A stretch of 64,000 nucleotides of DNA from Actinospica robiniae DSM 44927 (GTDB lineage: Bacteria > Actinomycetota > Actinomycetes > Streptomycetales > Catenulisporaceae): positions 3,717,372 through 3,781,371 of the forward strand of contig NZ_KI632511.1 of NCBI RefSeq assembly GCF_000504285.1, written 5' to 3'. Shown piece by piece: positions 1 to 8,422 of this stretch. Within the stretch, counting starts at the first letter, position 1. Each line of letters begins with the position of its first letter. The notes under the pieces were generated by a model, which was not told where the DNA came from, did no database searches, and was given only the letters and a program-made list of their open reading frames with translations. Both the position numbers and the translations under genes were made by a program.

Positions 1-744
1 TGAGGCGGGCGGACTCGGCAAGGCTGACGGGCTGTGGCTCGGCGGGGCGGAGTGCGTGGGACGGGCAGCCGAGTGGGTCGGCTTGGCGGTGTGTGTGACG
101 GTGTGTTGTTTGCTGTTGCCGGTGCCGCTCGAGCCGGATCCGCCAGCGCTCGACCCGGACCCGCCGCCGCTCGACCCGGTCCCGGACCCGTAGCCGAAGG
201 TGGTCTGTGGCATGTTGTAGTCGAGCAGCCCGGGCGTCGGCTCCCCCGTCGCGGTCTCGAGAGTCCAACTGCCGATTCCGTTGGTGATGACGTGTTCAGT
301 GCCCTGCTTCGCGGGGGCGCCGATGGTCACGTGCGCCTCCCAGGTGAAGGTGCCGTGTGGCGCGATGGTGGGCGGGTTCGCGTAGTCGTAGTTCCACGAC
401 CCGTTCGAATCGATGCTGCTCGGCGGTTCCCAGGCCCCGGTGGTCGGGTTCTTGAACGTGACGGTGATCCCCTTCGTCTGTTCGAACCCGCCCTGCGCCT
501 TGTTCCACATGCCGATGAATGCGTCCTCGGCGACGATCCGGTCCGGCGAGCTCGACTTGACCGTCACCGTGACCGTGAAGCTCCCGCCGACGGCAAGGTG
601 CGACGGAATGCCGCTGAAACTCGCCGTAGCGGCACCGGCGGGCGGCGGGGTCGCCGTCGAGGCCTGAGCCCCCTGGCTTCCCGTGAACACCACCGCGGTC
701 GTGGCCACGGCCAAGGTCACGGCATGCCCTGCCAACCACCTCAT
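1..744 (-). CDS. Secreted cell-surface protein with Ser/Gly/Pro-rich tail (3' end cut by window edge)
   Basis: The reading frame opens at an ATG whose complement is 742-744, preceded by GGAGGGG, and stays open to base 1, so the C-terminus lies outside the window. The N-terminus (MRWLAGHAVTLAVATTAVVF) is a typical Sec signal peptide ending near GAQAS. A beta-rich extracellular domain of about 180 residues follows, with phrases such as FTVTVTVKSSSPD and WEAHVTIGAPAKQGTEH. After that comes a low-complexity GSGSSGGGSGSS linker, then THTAKPTHSAARPTHS. The same plan (signal peptide, Ig-like domain, Ser/Pro/Gly stalk, C-terminal membrane anchor) occurs in the proteins at 8423-9313 and 10167-11168. 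The TVTHTAK phrase is shared with the latter, so these look like paralogues. Ligand and role are unknown; exported location is well supported. Confidence 0.85.
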   Translation of the reverse strand, partial: MRWLAGHAVTLAVATTAVVFTGSQGAQASTATPPPAGAATASFSGIPSHLAVGGSFTVTVTVKSSSPDRIVAEDAFIGMWNKAQGGFEQTKGITVTFKNPTTGAWEPPSSIDSNGSWNYDYANPPTIAPHGTFTWEAHVTIGAPAKQGTEHVITNGIGSWTLETATGEPTPGLLDYNMPQTTFGYGSGTGSSGGGSGSSAGGSGSSGTGNSKQHTVTHTAKPTHSAARPTHSAPPSHSPSALPSPPAS

Positions 745-927
745 AGTTATCCCCTCCACGCCCCAACGACCCCTGCCCGTATTAGGCCGTTGATCAATAT
801 CCCACTCCGCTCGAACGCGGGCAAGGGCCCGGTAACCCGCGGGTTCCCATTGATCCACAACGGCTAGCGGGAGCCGTTCGCCGGTTCCGGCTCCGGCTGC
901 GGTTCCGGCTGCTGTGCCGATCGACTT

Positions 928-941
928 GGGGACCGGTCCCC
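928..941. promoter_or_regulatory. 14-bp perfect palindrome in a divergent promoter region
   Basis: GGGGACCGGTCCCC lies in the 409-base gap between the leftward secreted-protein gene (start 744) and the rightward EACC1 gene (start 1154). Both genes need promoters in this gap. The palindrome could be an operator, but at this GC content a chance palindrome is possible. The rest of the gap (745-1153) shows C/G-rich near-repeats of GGTTCCGGCT around 885-910 and no gene. Confidence 0.3.
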
Positions 942-1153
942 GACGTGACGGCGTGATTCCCGGTAACTTCGGCATCGGAGGGACAGCGAGCGGTATCGGA
1001 CCGTAACGTGAGGTTGCGCGTGCTCAGCCGTCGAACCATCTGTGGTCTGACACACTGTCAGCTCGTAAGGCCTCGGCTCGGCGCGGCAGTGCGGATCTGC
1101 GGGCGCGCCGGACGGAAACACAAGCAGGCGAGCGGGAAGGCGCGACGGGACAC

Positions 1154-1510
1154 ATGACCACCGAACTGCGCGTGTCGTTCAATGACGCGGGTCAGATGAG
1201 CGATCTCCAGGAGTGGCTCAGCAAGATCAAGGGTGTTCATGCGACGCCTGTGGCACGTCCCGCGGAGGGCAACAGCCAGGGTACGGCGTGGGATTTCCTG
1301 TCCGTGGCCTGCGAGACCAGCGGGCCGGTGGTCGTGGCGCTGCGTGCGCTGCAGAAGTGGCTCGAAGCACGGGTGACCACGATCGAGGTGCGCGTCGGCT
1401 CATCGGTCTTCAAGGTGCACAGCGCCGACGCGGCGGACTTACTGCCGAAGATCGAGCAGGCCGCCCGGGCGCTCGGAGCAGCGGGGGCCGACAGTGAACC
1501 GCCGCAATGA
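1154..1510 (+). CDS. Effector-associated constant component EACC1-like protein
   Basis: A 118-residue protein that fits the EACC1 family, the small 'effector-associated constant component' described beside caspase, trypsin and other effectors in actinobacterial conflict systems. Visible family traits are the N-terminal beta strand followed by a helix (LRVSFNDAGQMSDLQEWLSK), a central VACETSGPVVVALRALQKWL segment, and a C-terminal IEVRVGSSVFKVHSADAADLL unit. It overlaps the caspase-kinase gene by 17 bases, so the two are almost certainly translationally coupled and work together. Family knowledge suggests it recruits or regulates the effector; the mechanism is not visible. A TTA leucine codon at 1439-1441 (DLL) could make expression depend on bldA if the host is Streptomyces-like. 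Confidence 0.75.
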   Translation: MTTELRVSFNDAGQMSDLQEWLSKIKGVHATPVARPAEGNSQGTAWDFLSVACETSGPVVVALRALQKWLEARVTTIEVRVGSSVFKVHSADAADLLPKIEQAARALGAAGADSEPPQ

Positions 1511-4298
1511 CATCGACTTCGATGCGTCGCGCGCCATCCTGCTGGCAACCTCGACCTACAAGCCGACGAGCAAGATCCTGACGCCCTTGCCGGCGGCGGC
1601 GCGCAGTCTGGCCGAGATGCGCGAGCTGTTGATCGACACCTGCGAATGGCCGTCCAACCGCATCACGTCGCTTCCGGAGCGGCGTCACGGCGGCCTGCTG
1701 CCCAAGATCACCAAGCTGATCGAGAACGTCGACGACGTCCTGCTGTTCTACTACGCCGGCCACGGCCTGCCCATCCCCCAGGACGGCCGGTACGACCTCG
1801 GGCTGGGGCTCGCCGACACCGACGAGGCCGCGTCGCTGCGCAGCTCGACGTCGTTGCGGGTGCGCGATCTGCGCGAGCAGATGGAGGCCTCCCGGGCTCG
1901 CGTCAAAATCCTGATCCTGGACTGCTGCAACGCGGGCATCGCCACGCACTACGCAGACCAGATCTCCTCGCGCGGCGCGCCCTCGCCGGCCGCGGGAGTG
2001 AAGCGCAGCGGCGGGACGTATATCTGGGCGGCGTGCGGCCATGCGCAGGAGACCTACTTCGAGAAGCAGGACGGGGGCCTGACGTACTTCACGAAGTTCC
2101 TCGCCGAGGCCGTCCGGGACGCGCGCGAGCTACCACCGCCCGGCGCCGACATCGCAGACCTCAATGACGAGGTCGCCCGCCGGTTCGAGCAGGCCGCCGA
2201 GAGCGCGGAGTTCTTCGACGTCCCGGGTCCCGAGGTTCACCACAGCGGGCGCCCGGACGGGTTCCGTTTCGTGCGCAGCCGGGGTGCTGCGTATTTCGTG
2301 CCCCCGCACCGGTTCGAGAAGCTCGAAGCCGAGGACCCGAAGAAGGTCGGTCCTTACACGCTCAGAGCGCGTCTGGGTTCGGGTGGGGTCGGACGGGTCT
2401 ATCTCGCCACCGGCAAGCAGGGCGAGCCGGTCGCGGTCAAGGTGCTGCATCCGGAGTACGGCCGCGATCCCGCATTCGCCTCGCTCTTCGCGGCGGAATC
2501 ACTCCTCGCCCGCAGGATCCGCAGCAGGTTCGTCGCGCGGATGCTCGAGGCGGAACCCACCGGCGCCAGGCCCTGGCTCGCCATGGCGTATGTGTGCGGG
2601 CCGTCGCTGCAGGAGCTCGTGGCGCAGGTCGGTCCCCTGCCGCCGCGCGACATCCTGAAGATCGCGGCGGGCGTCGCCCAGGCACTCGAGGCCGTCCACG
2701 CGACCGACACGGTCCACCGGGATCTCAAGCCCGCCAACATCATGGTCGATGAGACCGGCCCCAAGATCATCGACTTCGGGATCGCCAAGTCGGTCGCCGC
2801 CACCAAAGCCGCTACCACGCACCGCAACCTCGGCACGCCCGCCTACAAGTCGCCCGAGCAGATCATGGGCAAGAAGGTGACCGGCAAGTCGGACGTCTTC
2901 AGCCTCGGATCCACGCTCTACTTCCTCGCCACCGGGCGCAACGCCTTTCAGCCGGAGGAGGAGGGAGAACTGGTCGCCTACACCCATCTGATCTGCTTCA
3001 CCGAGCCCGACTCGAGCGGCATCGACGGGGACGTGCGCCGGCTGATCGAGGCCTGCCTGGCCAAGGATCCCGGCCGGCGACCCGACCCGGCCAAGCTGAT
3101 CGCGATGTGCCGCACCGCGCTGGGCGAGCTGACCACGGACGCCCCGTTGCCGATCGACGCGGCCGGCGGACCGGTCCGGGCAAGGGCGCAGGCTCTGCGG
3201 GCGCTGCTGACCGCGCCGGAGAAGCCGACCATCGTGGTGGGCGGCGGCGGGGGGACCACGGAAGAGGTCAGGGGCGGGAACGGCGGGAACGGCGGCAAGG
3301 GCGGGAACCCGAAGCCGCCAGGCGGTGCCGGGGTGCGGGCGCTGCTCACGGCAGCCGCCACACTGCTCCTGATCGTCGCGGTGGCCTGGCTGCCGTCGCA
3401 CTGGCACAGCCTCGTCGAGACCTCCGCCAACGGGCCGGGAAACCCCTCTTCGTCGCCGGCCGCGCAGGCCCTCTACTCCCAGGACGTCTCTCAGAACGGC
3501 CCGCCGGACGACGGGCAGACCACTACCCAGCCTGCTCCGCCGGATTCACCATCCGCTGCGGCGTCCTCGGATGAGCCCAGCCCCACGCCAGCCACCTCGA
3601 GCGCGCCGGACCTGTGGCAGTCCGCGCAGGCCGGCGAGTGCTTCGCGAACAGCGGGTCCTTCGCCAAGCCGATTCTCCAGCAGGCCTCCTGCACGTCGGG
3701 GAACTTCCGGGCCGTCTCGGTGCTCACGGGTACCACGGACAACTCGGGATGCTCGAACGCGCGGAACGTCGACTACCGGGCGACGTCCTTCAGCGACGAA
3801 GTAGTGCTGTGTCTGACGTACCTCGACGGCGGTGACAGCGGCGACACGGTGAGCGCGTACCACGCGACCCAGGGCACGTGCGTCATCGGCCAACTCGGTA
3901 CCGACAAGACCTGGTTCGAGAACAACTGCGTCATCGGCGACTACGTAGTGGTAGCCCGGCTGACCGGCACGACCGACAACTCGCAGTGCCATTCGTACTC
4001 GAACATGGATCTGACGGAGACCTACACCGCCGGCTACAGCCAGCTCGACGTCGTGCTCTGCCTTTCGGTCAACTACCCCGACGCCGCCGGCCACGCGACG
4101 GTCAACACGTGTCTCGCCACGAGCGACTTCAAAGTCGGCTCGTTCGAGAACGTGCCGTGCAGCGAGGCGAACGTCGTCGTGACCGGGCGCATCAACAAGT
4201 ACAGCGACGGCGCGTACTGCGGGTCGTACGGATGGACATCGTGGCATTCGGGCCTCGACGCGTCGATCACGTACACGGTGTGCTTCCGCAGGCTCTGA
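1494..4298 (+). CDS. Caspase-like peptidase fused to a Ser/Thr kinase and a membrane-anchored Cys-rich repeat domain
   Basis: This 934-residue fusion has four parts. Residues about 10-240 are a caspase/C14-like peptidase with the His in YYAGHG (His90) and the Cys in LDCCNAG (Cys144/145). Residues about 285-545 are a Hanks-type kinase: glycine loop LGSGGVGRVY, Lys316 in VAVKVL, HRDLKPANIM (Asp410), DFG (Asp427) and GTPAYKSPEQ. All key residues are present, so both enzymes should be active. A Gly/Asn-rich linker and one membrane helix (about 616-636) follow. The exported part has a Ser/Pro stalk and three repeats of about 70 residues starting near 714, 793 and 870, each Cys-containing with a TGTTDNS-like turn in the first two. 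The layout suggests an outside sensor controlling cytoplasmic kinase and protease activity. It follows EACC1 with a 17-base overlap. Targets are unknown; a cell-death or defence role is inferred. Confidence 0.9.
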   Translation: MNRRNDIDFDASRAILLATSTYKPTSKILTPLPAAARSLAEMRELLIDTCEWPSNRITSLPERRHGGLLPKITKLIENVDDVLLFYYAGHGLPIPQDGRYDLGLGLADTDEAASLRSSTSLRVRDLREQMEASRARVKILILDCCNAGIATHYADQISSRGAPSPAAGVKRSGGTYIWAACGHAQETYFEKQDGGLTYFTKFLAEAVRDARELPPPGADIADLNDEVARRFEQAAESAEFFDVPGPEVHHSGRPDGFRFVRSRGAAYFVPPHRFEKLEAEDPKKVGPYTLRARLGSGGVGRVYLATGKQGEPVAVKVLHPEYGRDPAFASLFAAESLLARRIRSRFVARMLEAEPTGARPWLAMAYVCGPSLQELVAQVGPLPPRDILKIAAGVAQALEAVHATDTVHRDLKPANIMVDETGPKIIDFGIAKSVAATKAATTHRNLGTPAYKSPEQIMGKKVTGKSDVFSLGSTLYFLATGRNAFQPEEEGELVAYTHLICFTEPDSSGIDGDVRRLIEACLAKDPGRRPDPAKLIAMCRTALGELTTDAPLPIDAAGGPVRARAQALRALLTAPEKPTIVVGGGGGTTEEVRGGNGGNGGKGGNPKPPGGAGVRALLTAAATLLLIVAVAWLPSHWHSLVETSANGPGNPSSSPAAQALYSQDVSQNGPPDDGQTTTQPAPPDSPSAAASSDEPSPTPATSSAPDLWQSAQAGECFANSGSFAKPILQQASCTSGNFRAVSVLTGTTDNSGCSNARNVDYRATSFSDEVVLCLTYLDGGDSGDTVSAYHATQGTCVIGQLGTDKTWFENNCVIGDYVVVARLTGTTDNSQCHSYSNMDLTETYTAGYSQLDVVLCLSVNYPDAAGHATVNTCLATSDFKVGSFENVPCSEANVVVTGRINKYSDGAYCGSYGWTSWHSGLDASITYTVCFRRL

Positions 4299-4340
4299 AG
4301 AATGTCCTGAACAAGGCCCTGAACAAGGTCCTGAACTGGA

Positions 4341-5522
4341 TCAGCTTCTCAGCGAGGCGCGTACCGCTTCGAATCCGTAGTCGGTCATCTCCCGCTCGTA
4401 GTCGCCGATCGCCTGGACCAGCTCCTTCTCACCCCGCTCGGCAGCGGCGAGCTCGGATGCGAGTAACGCGGCATCGCGCAACGCCGTGTTCGCGCCGGAA
4501 CCGCGAGCGGGACTCATCGCGTGTACGGCGTCGCCGAGCAGTGTCACCCGGCTCGGCTGCCACCGTTCGATCGGTACCGCGCTGCGGATCGGAACCAGCG
4601 CTGTTTCTTCGGCGATGGCGTACTCCACCAGTCGGCGCAGGTCGGGATGCCACCGTCGCATCGTCGCCAGGGCCGCCGCGTGCAGCTGTATCGGGCCGAG
4701 GCCGTCGAGTGGTCCCGCGAACCGTTCGGCGGTGCCGGTCAACGCCCACATGAGGTAGGGCTGCACTGGGCTGAGGCGTACGTCTGGCGCCAGACGGCTG
4801 GCGGCTGCCGGTGGCGCCTGCCGGAACTCGAGCACCCCGGTCGCCATGCCCACGCCCCTGCCGACCACGGCGGTGAACCCGTCCCACGTCGCAGCCGGCA
4901 CCAGGGGCCGGGTCCGGTCGGTGAGCGGTGTTCGGCCGTAGACGCAGATGGACCCGGTCTCCTGCACCCGAAGTTGCGGAAGATACTGCTGCCGGATCGC
5001 GGACCCGACGCCGTCCGCCGCCACCAAGACGTCCGCGAACGCCTCCGTCCCGTCGGCGAATCGCACGCGCACCCCGTCAGCGGACTGCGAGAAGCCGGTG
5101 CACACGCGCCCGAACTCGATCACATCGTCCAACCGGGCGGCGAGCACCTCGCGGAAGGTCTGCCGGTTCACCGACGTCGAGAGCGTCTTCGGATCGAGCG
5201 GATCTGCCGGATTCGACGGGCTCGACGGGCTCGACGGATCGGTCGGCAGCCCGAGCGGGATGCGGCGCAGCAGTCGCAGCCGTTTGGTCACCACGGTCAT
5301 CACCGTGCTCGGCCGGCCGGCGGTGGCGATGCAGAGCTCGTAGAGGTCAGCGGGCAGACAGGCGTGCAGCGCGCTGCCGGCATGCAGGTGCAGCCGATAT
5401 CCCTGCGCCCGCGAGTCCAGGGCGCTGTCCCGCTCGTAGACCGTGACGTCGAGACCCGCGCGCGCCAATCCCTGGGCAAGACAGAGCCCGCCGATCCCCG
5501 CACCGACCACGGCGACCTTCAT
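4341..5522 (-). CDS. FAD-dependent aromatic-hydroxylase-type monooxygenase
   Basis: A 393-residue class A flavoprotein monooxygenase of the PheA/TetX type. The FAD dinucleotide fold is at the N-terminus (VAVVGAGIGGLCLAQGLARA), with the middle DVLVAADGVGSAIR motif and the C-terminal GDAVHAMSPARGSGANTALRDA FAD/phosphate motif. The start ATG overlaps the stop of the upstream membrane-protein gene (ATGA, 5519-5522), so the pair is translationally coupled. With the MerR gene further upstream, this looks like an inducible drug- or xenobiotic-modification operon; TetX-like enzymes hydroxylate antibiotics. The substrate cannot be read from sequence. An unusual SSPSSPSNPADPLDP insertion near residue 110 is low complexity and probably a surface loop. 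Confidence 0.85.
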   Translation of the reverse strand: MKVAVVGAGIGGLCLAQGLARAGLDVTVYERDSALDSRAQGYRLHLHAGSALHACLPADLYELCIATAGRPSTVMTVVTKRLRLLRRIPLGLPTDPSSPSSPSNPADPLDPKTLSTSVNRQTFREVLAARLDDVIEFGRVCTGFSQSADGVRVRFADGTEAFADVLVAADGVGSAIRQQYLPQLRVQETGSICVYGRTPLTDRTRPLVPAATWDGFTAVVGRGVGMATGVLEFRQAPPAAASRLAPDVRLSPVQPYLMWALTGTAERFAGPLDGLGPIQLHAAALATMRRWHPDLRRLVEYAIAEETALVPIRSAVPIERWQPSRVTLLGDAVHAMSPARGSGANTALRDAALLASELAAAERGEKELVQAIGDYEREMTDYGFEAVRASLRS

Positions 5523-6298
5523 CGGGCGGCGTCCGGGGAGGTGGTCGACCCGTCGGCCGACGCAGTGCCCGCCGACGGCCCGGATTCGATCGCATCGAGC
5601 GTGCGCCGCACACCCATTCCGGTCCGCCCGGCATACAGCGCGGTGCATCCCAGCAGCACCGGCACCGCGATCACCGGCACGAGCCCGGGCACCGCGGCTG
5701 CTGCGCCGAGCGGCAGCGAGAAGGCAAGGACCACTTCCGTCGCCGCCGTGGCGAGCAGAATCGCCGACCAGCCGAGTGCCAGGACGCGCAGGCAGCGCCG
5801 GAACGCGCCTCCGGCGGCCCACACCTCGTCCCACAGCGGACGGTTCTCGGCGATGCCCTGCGTCAGAACCGGCCGGAACACGAAGAACGTGACGGGCTTG
5901 CCGCGCAGGCAGGAGCCGAGCGTCACGATGCCCGCGGCCAGGGGCCAGAGCGCGTCCTTGACAACGAGAAGACGGACGTCGCCCGAGGAGAGCGAGAGCA
6001 GTGCACCGAGCGCGAACGACACGAGCACCGCGATGCCCAAGCCGTCGAGATGACGCCGCCGCACCACTTCCCACACCTGCCTCGGCACGCAGGTGAGGCC
6101 GCCCGACACGAGGGCGAGCCCTGCCGTCGCGCCCAGCGACCGGGCACTGTAGTAGACGACGATCGGCGCGATCAGGTCGCCGAGCAACGGCTTGAGCAGC
6201 GCGCCGGACCGCCCGCGCGCCGGTGGTGCCGCCGGATCGGGAGAACCCTGCGGCATCGCCGGGTCCGTGGCGGCCGGGGGTTCGGTGGTCATGGTCAT
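5519..6298 (-). CDS. VC0807-like multi-pass membrane protein
   Basis: A 259-residue protein with a Pro/Ala-rich cytoplasmic N-terminus (about 30 residues), then around six hydrophobic segments (for example LIAPIVVYYSARSLGATAGL, GIAVLVSFALGALLSL, AILLATAATEVVLAFSL, LVPVIAVPVLLGCTALY). The pattern, including the FFVFRPVLTQG stretch between helices, matches the VC0807 / intracellular-septation-A-like family of unknown function that is common in actinomycetes beside regulators. It lies between MerR (79-base gap upstream) and the FAD monooxygenase (4-base overlap downstream). ATG 6298 has a GGAAG ribosome site; a second ATG at 6292 is possible. Role unknown; integral membrane location is clear. 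Confidence 0.75.
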   Translation of the reverse strand: MTMTTEPPAATDPAMPQGSPDPAAPPARGRSGALLKPLLGDLIAPIVVYYSARSLGATAGLALVSGGLTCVPRQVWEVVRRRHLDGLGIAVLVSFALGALLSLSSGDVRLLVVKDALWPLAAGIVTLGSCLRGKPVTFFVFRPVLTQGIAENRPLWDEVWAAGGAFRRCLRVLALGWSAILLATAATEVVLAFSLPLGAAAAVPGLVPVIAVPVLLGCTALYAGRTGMGVRRTLDAIESGPSAGTASADGSTTSPDAAR

Positions 6299-6376
6299 CG
6301 TGCTTCCTTCCGCGTTTTCGGGCAGCCCGAAGGCACTCGTGGCGCTGCCGGGATTTCGTAGAGGCTTCGACTATCG

Positions 6377-7108
6377 CTAACGGCCGGCGCGAGCCTCGTC
6401 GAGGTAGGCGACCAACGCGCCCCACTCCCCGCCGCTCTGCTCGGGGCTGCGCTCTCCCCGGTCGAGCCACATCTGCCGTACGGCCGCCCCGATCGAGGCG
6501 TCGGCCCCGCGGATCATCGAGGAAAGTTCGTCCAGGCGGTCCACGATCCTGCGGACGACCGGATCGGACGACGGGGTCCCGGCCCGCAGCTCCTCCAACG
6601 CGTCCGCGTAGAGCCGCGGCATCTCCACCCCGACAGCGTGTTCGGCGACGATCCCGAGATCCGTCATCCGCCGCTGCATCGCCTCGATCTGCTCCTGGCT
6701 GAGGTATCCGGCCAGGTCATGCGTCAGCTTGATGATCTCCAGCAGGCCGGTGCCGTCGTCCTGCTCGCCGCCCTCGGCCTCCCTGGCCGCCAGCAGCTGC
6801 TCCCGCAACCGCTTCGCGGCCCGGATCTGCCGGTCCACCTGGGCCAGCTGCTCGTCGATCACGCCGCGCACCTGGAGGTCCTGGGCCAGCAGCTTCCCGA
6901 TCTGCTCCAGCGACAAGCCCAGCTGACGCATCGCCGTGACCTGGTAGAGCACCTTGAGATCCGCGTTCGTGTAGAGCCGGTGCCCACTGACGGTCCGCCC
7001 GGACGCCACCACCAGCCCGATCCGGTCGTAGTGGTGCAGCGCCCGGACGGTCAGCCCCGTCGCGGTCGCGACGTCGCCGATCCGCCAGATGCGCTCCTCA
7101 GTCCCCAT
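6377..7108 (-). CDS. MerR-family regulator with TipAS-like effector domain
   Basis: The N-terminal winged helix is typical MerR (IGDVATATGLTVRALHHYDR, then GHRLYTNADLKVLYQV). It is followed by the dimerisation coiled coil (about residues 75-120, rich in Gln/Leu/Arg). The C-terminal 120 residues are helical, with a TipAS-like phrase near LSQEQIEAMQRRM and MPRLYADALEEL. TipA-type regulators bind thiopeptides or other small molecules and activate promoters. ATG 7108 is preferred because the MerR operator at 7124-7142 ends a few bases from the alternative ATG 7120, and a promoter there would start transcription near 7117. It probably controls itself and the two downstream genes. Confidence 0.85.
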   Translation of the reverse strand: MGTEERIWRIGDVATATGLTVRALHHYDRIGLVVASGRTVSGHRLYTNADLKVLYQVTAMRQLGLSLEQIGKLLAQDLQVRGVIDEQLAQVDRQIRAAKRLREQLLAAREAEGGEQDDGTGLLEIIKLTHDLAGYLSQEQIEAMQRRMTDLGIVAEHAVGVEMPRLYADALEELRAGTPSSDPVVRRIVDRLDELSSMIRGADASIGAAVRQMWLDRGERSPEQSGGEWGALVAYLDEARAGR

Positions 7109-7647
7109 GCTCCGAAGCATGACACCTTACGTAACGTCAGGTGCAAGCCCCGAATCCGAGTACGTTCACGTTCGGCGGGAACAGTCGTTATCCGCGCTCG
7201 GCGGCGTACGGCGGGATCGTCCATCGCAAGGCCGTTTTTCCGCCACTCCGTTCGTTCCAGAGTGACCGGGTAGGCCTGGCCGAAGCGGCGCTCGCCACGA
7301 TGCCGCATGGAATGGTCGCCCTGGTCCCACTCGATGCCCAGAATGCCGCACCCGGCGACGTCCATCGCGCCGACGTGCAGCGGATGCGACCACCCCGCTC
7401 GCTGAAGCCGGTAGAAGTCGATGTGCTCATCACACGCGACCATCAGGCCGATCTTCCCTGTCCTGCTCTTCGCCCAAGTCCGCAACGCCTCCGCTTTGGC
7501 TTCGGCCTCATCCAGCGGCAAGTCCAACCAGCCCCGTGGCCTTTCGGGGCTACCGAGCCGGTCGCCGCCGAACTCCGCATAAACCGCCTCCGCATGCCGA
7601 CCCCAGTAGGCGACATCAGCCAGCCCGTTCGTCGAGCCGTCGCTCAC
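7051..7647 (-). CDS. Hypothetical protein; 3' end runs through the MerR operator and start
   Basis: From a GTG at 7647 this frame gives about 198 residues. The first 150 look like a folded soluble protein (VAYWGRHAEAVYAEFGGDR, WAKSRTGKIGLMVACDEHIDFY, GCGILGIEWDQGDHSMRH). I do not recognise the family. The last 25-30 residues (after RIRGLHLTLRK) come from the MerR operator and the first MerR codons in another frame. They look unselected, so the original stop was probably lost or moved. It lies 50 bases downstream of the DUF1963 gene on the same strand and is likely co-transcribed with it. Confidence is moderate for the gene and low for the C-terminus. Confidence 0.55.
   Translation of the reverse strand: MSDGSTNGLADVAYWGRHAEAVYAEFGGDRLGSPERPRGWLDLPLDEAEAKAEALRTWAKSRTGKIGLMVACDEHIDFYRLQRAGWSHPLHVGAMDVAGCGILGIEWDQGDHSMRHRGERRFGQAYPVTLERTEWRKNGLAMDDPAVRRRARITTVPAERERTRIRGLHLTLRKVSCFGAWGLRSASGGSATSRPRRG
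7124..7142 (-). promoter_or_regulatory. MerR-type operator/promoter
   Basis: ACCTTACGTAACGTCAGGT is a 19-bp imperfect palindrome (8 of 9 arm positions match) directly upstream of the MerR gene. Read on the minus strand it ends in TAAGGT, like the -10 of MerR-controlled promoters, where the palindrome sits in a 19-bp -35/-10 spacer. This supports autoregulation of the MerR operon. Confidence 0.7.
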
Positions 7648-7696
7648 CCCTTGATTGTCCGCACACCAACGGCTGGGCGCCAGGCGGCGACGGCGA

Positions 7697-8269
7697 TCAC
7701 ATGCTCCAGCCGTCCTCGACCTCTTCGATGAACGGCTCGTCGTGTTCGACGAAGCTCTCGTACAGCTCTTCGGGTGCGTCCTCATACGGGTAGTCGGCAA
7801 CGATCTCGGGATCGATCGTGCACGGTCGCGGGATGAGATCCGCCCACGCTTGCGGGTGGGCCGCCGGCATGACGTCCAGACAATCCGTCACGGACGTCGA
7901 GTCGCGCCACCGCATCACGGGCTGCTCCATGAACGCATGGTCCTCCTGCACCGGGCACCACAGGATCTGGAGCAGGTCAACTCCCTCGGGGTGCGGCAGC
8001 TCCGGCACATCGCGCACATAGAGCTGAAGCGCCGGAGTCAGCGGCGACACCCCCGCAATCGTCTCGCCGCGCAAGCCCTGATGATCCGCGTGGGGACATA
8101 CCGGCCACGGTTCTGCCGCGGGCCACAAGAGCGGGCCACCGATCGAACTCTGGCGAGTGGTTGGATTGCCGCGCCGCGGGTGCAGCCGGGTAGCGATGCG
8201 CGCCAACGGCCGCAGCTCGGGGAACTTGGCTTCGACATCGACCGGACGCGGGGGCGTGGTAAGGGCCAC
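7697..8269 (-). CDS. DUF1963 (YwqG-like) protein
   Basis: A 190-residue soluble acidic protein. The features GGPLLWPAAEPWPVCPHADHQG, LTPALQLYVRDVPELPHPEGVDLLQILWCP and the C-terminal SWADLIP-like region are those of DUF1963/YwqG proteins, where an SKxGGxPxxP-type loop and a 'QLY.RD.PEL..P.G..LLQ..WCP' strand are common. Function is unknown; related proteins often sit in toxin-immunity contexts. ATG 8269 is used. The upstream 153 bases separate it from the divergent secreted-protein gene at 8423. Confidence 0.75.
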   Translation of the reverse strand: MALTTPPRPVDVEAKFPELRPLARIATRLHPRRGNPTTRQSSIGGPLLWPAAEPWPVCPHADHQGLRGETIAGVSPLTPALQLYVRDVPELPHPEGVDLLQILWCPVQEDHAFMEQPVMRWRDSTSVTDCLDVMPAAHPQAWADLIPRPCTIDPEIVADYPYEDAPEELYESFVEHDEPFIEEVEDGWSM

Positions 8270-8422
8270 GGGCGAACTCCAGGTGACTCAACAGCATGAC
8301 GGATCACGGGCAGATGCTAACGCGTCATGCGCGAGAGCCGTTTTGTCATCTGCACTTTGACATTGATTCCCACGGCTGCGACAGGCTACTGTTCGGCTGA
8401 TTGCTTGACCTTGGAGGGGGAA

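Noticed and set aside
4341-6470. One 709-residue leftward open frame covering monooxygenase and membrane-protein region
   Set aside because: Only the part from ATG 5522 shows a protein family; the remainder overlaps the coding frame of the membrane protein, which has its own start and ATGA coupling.
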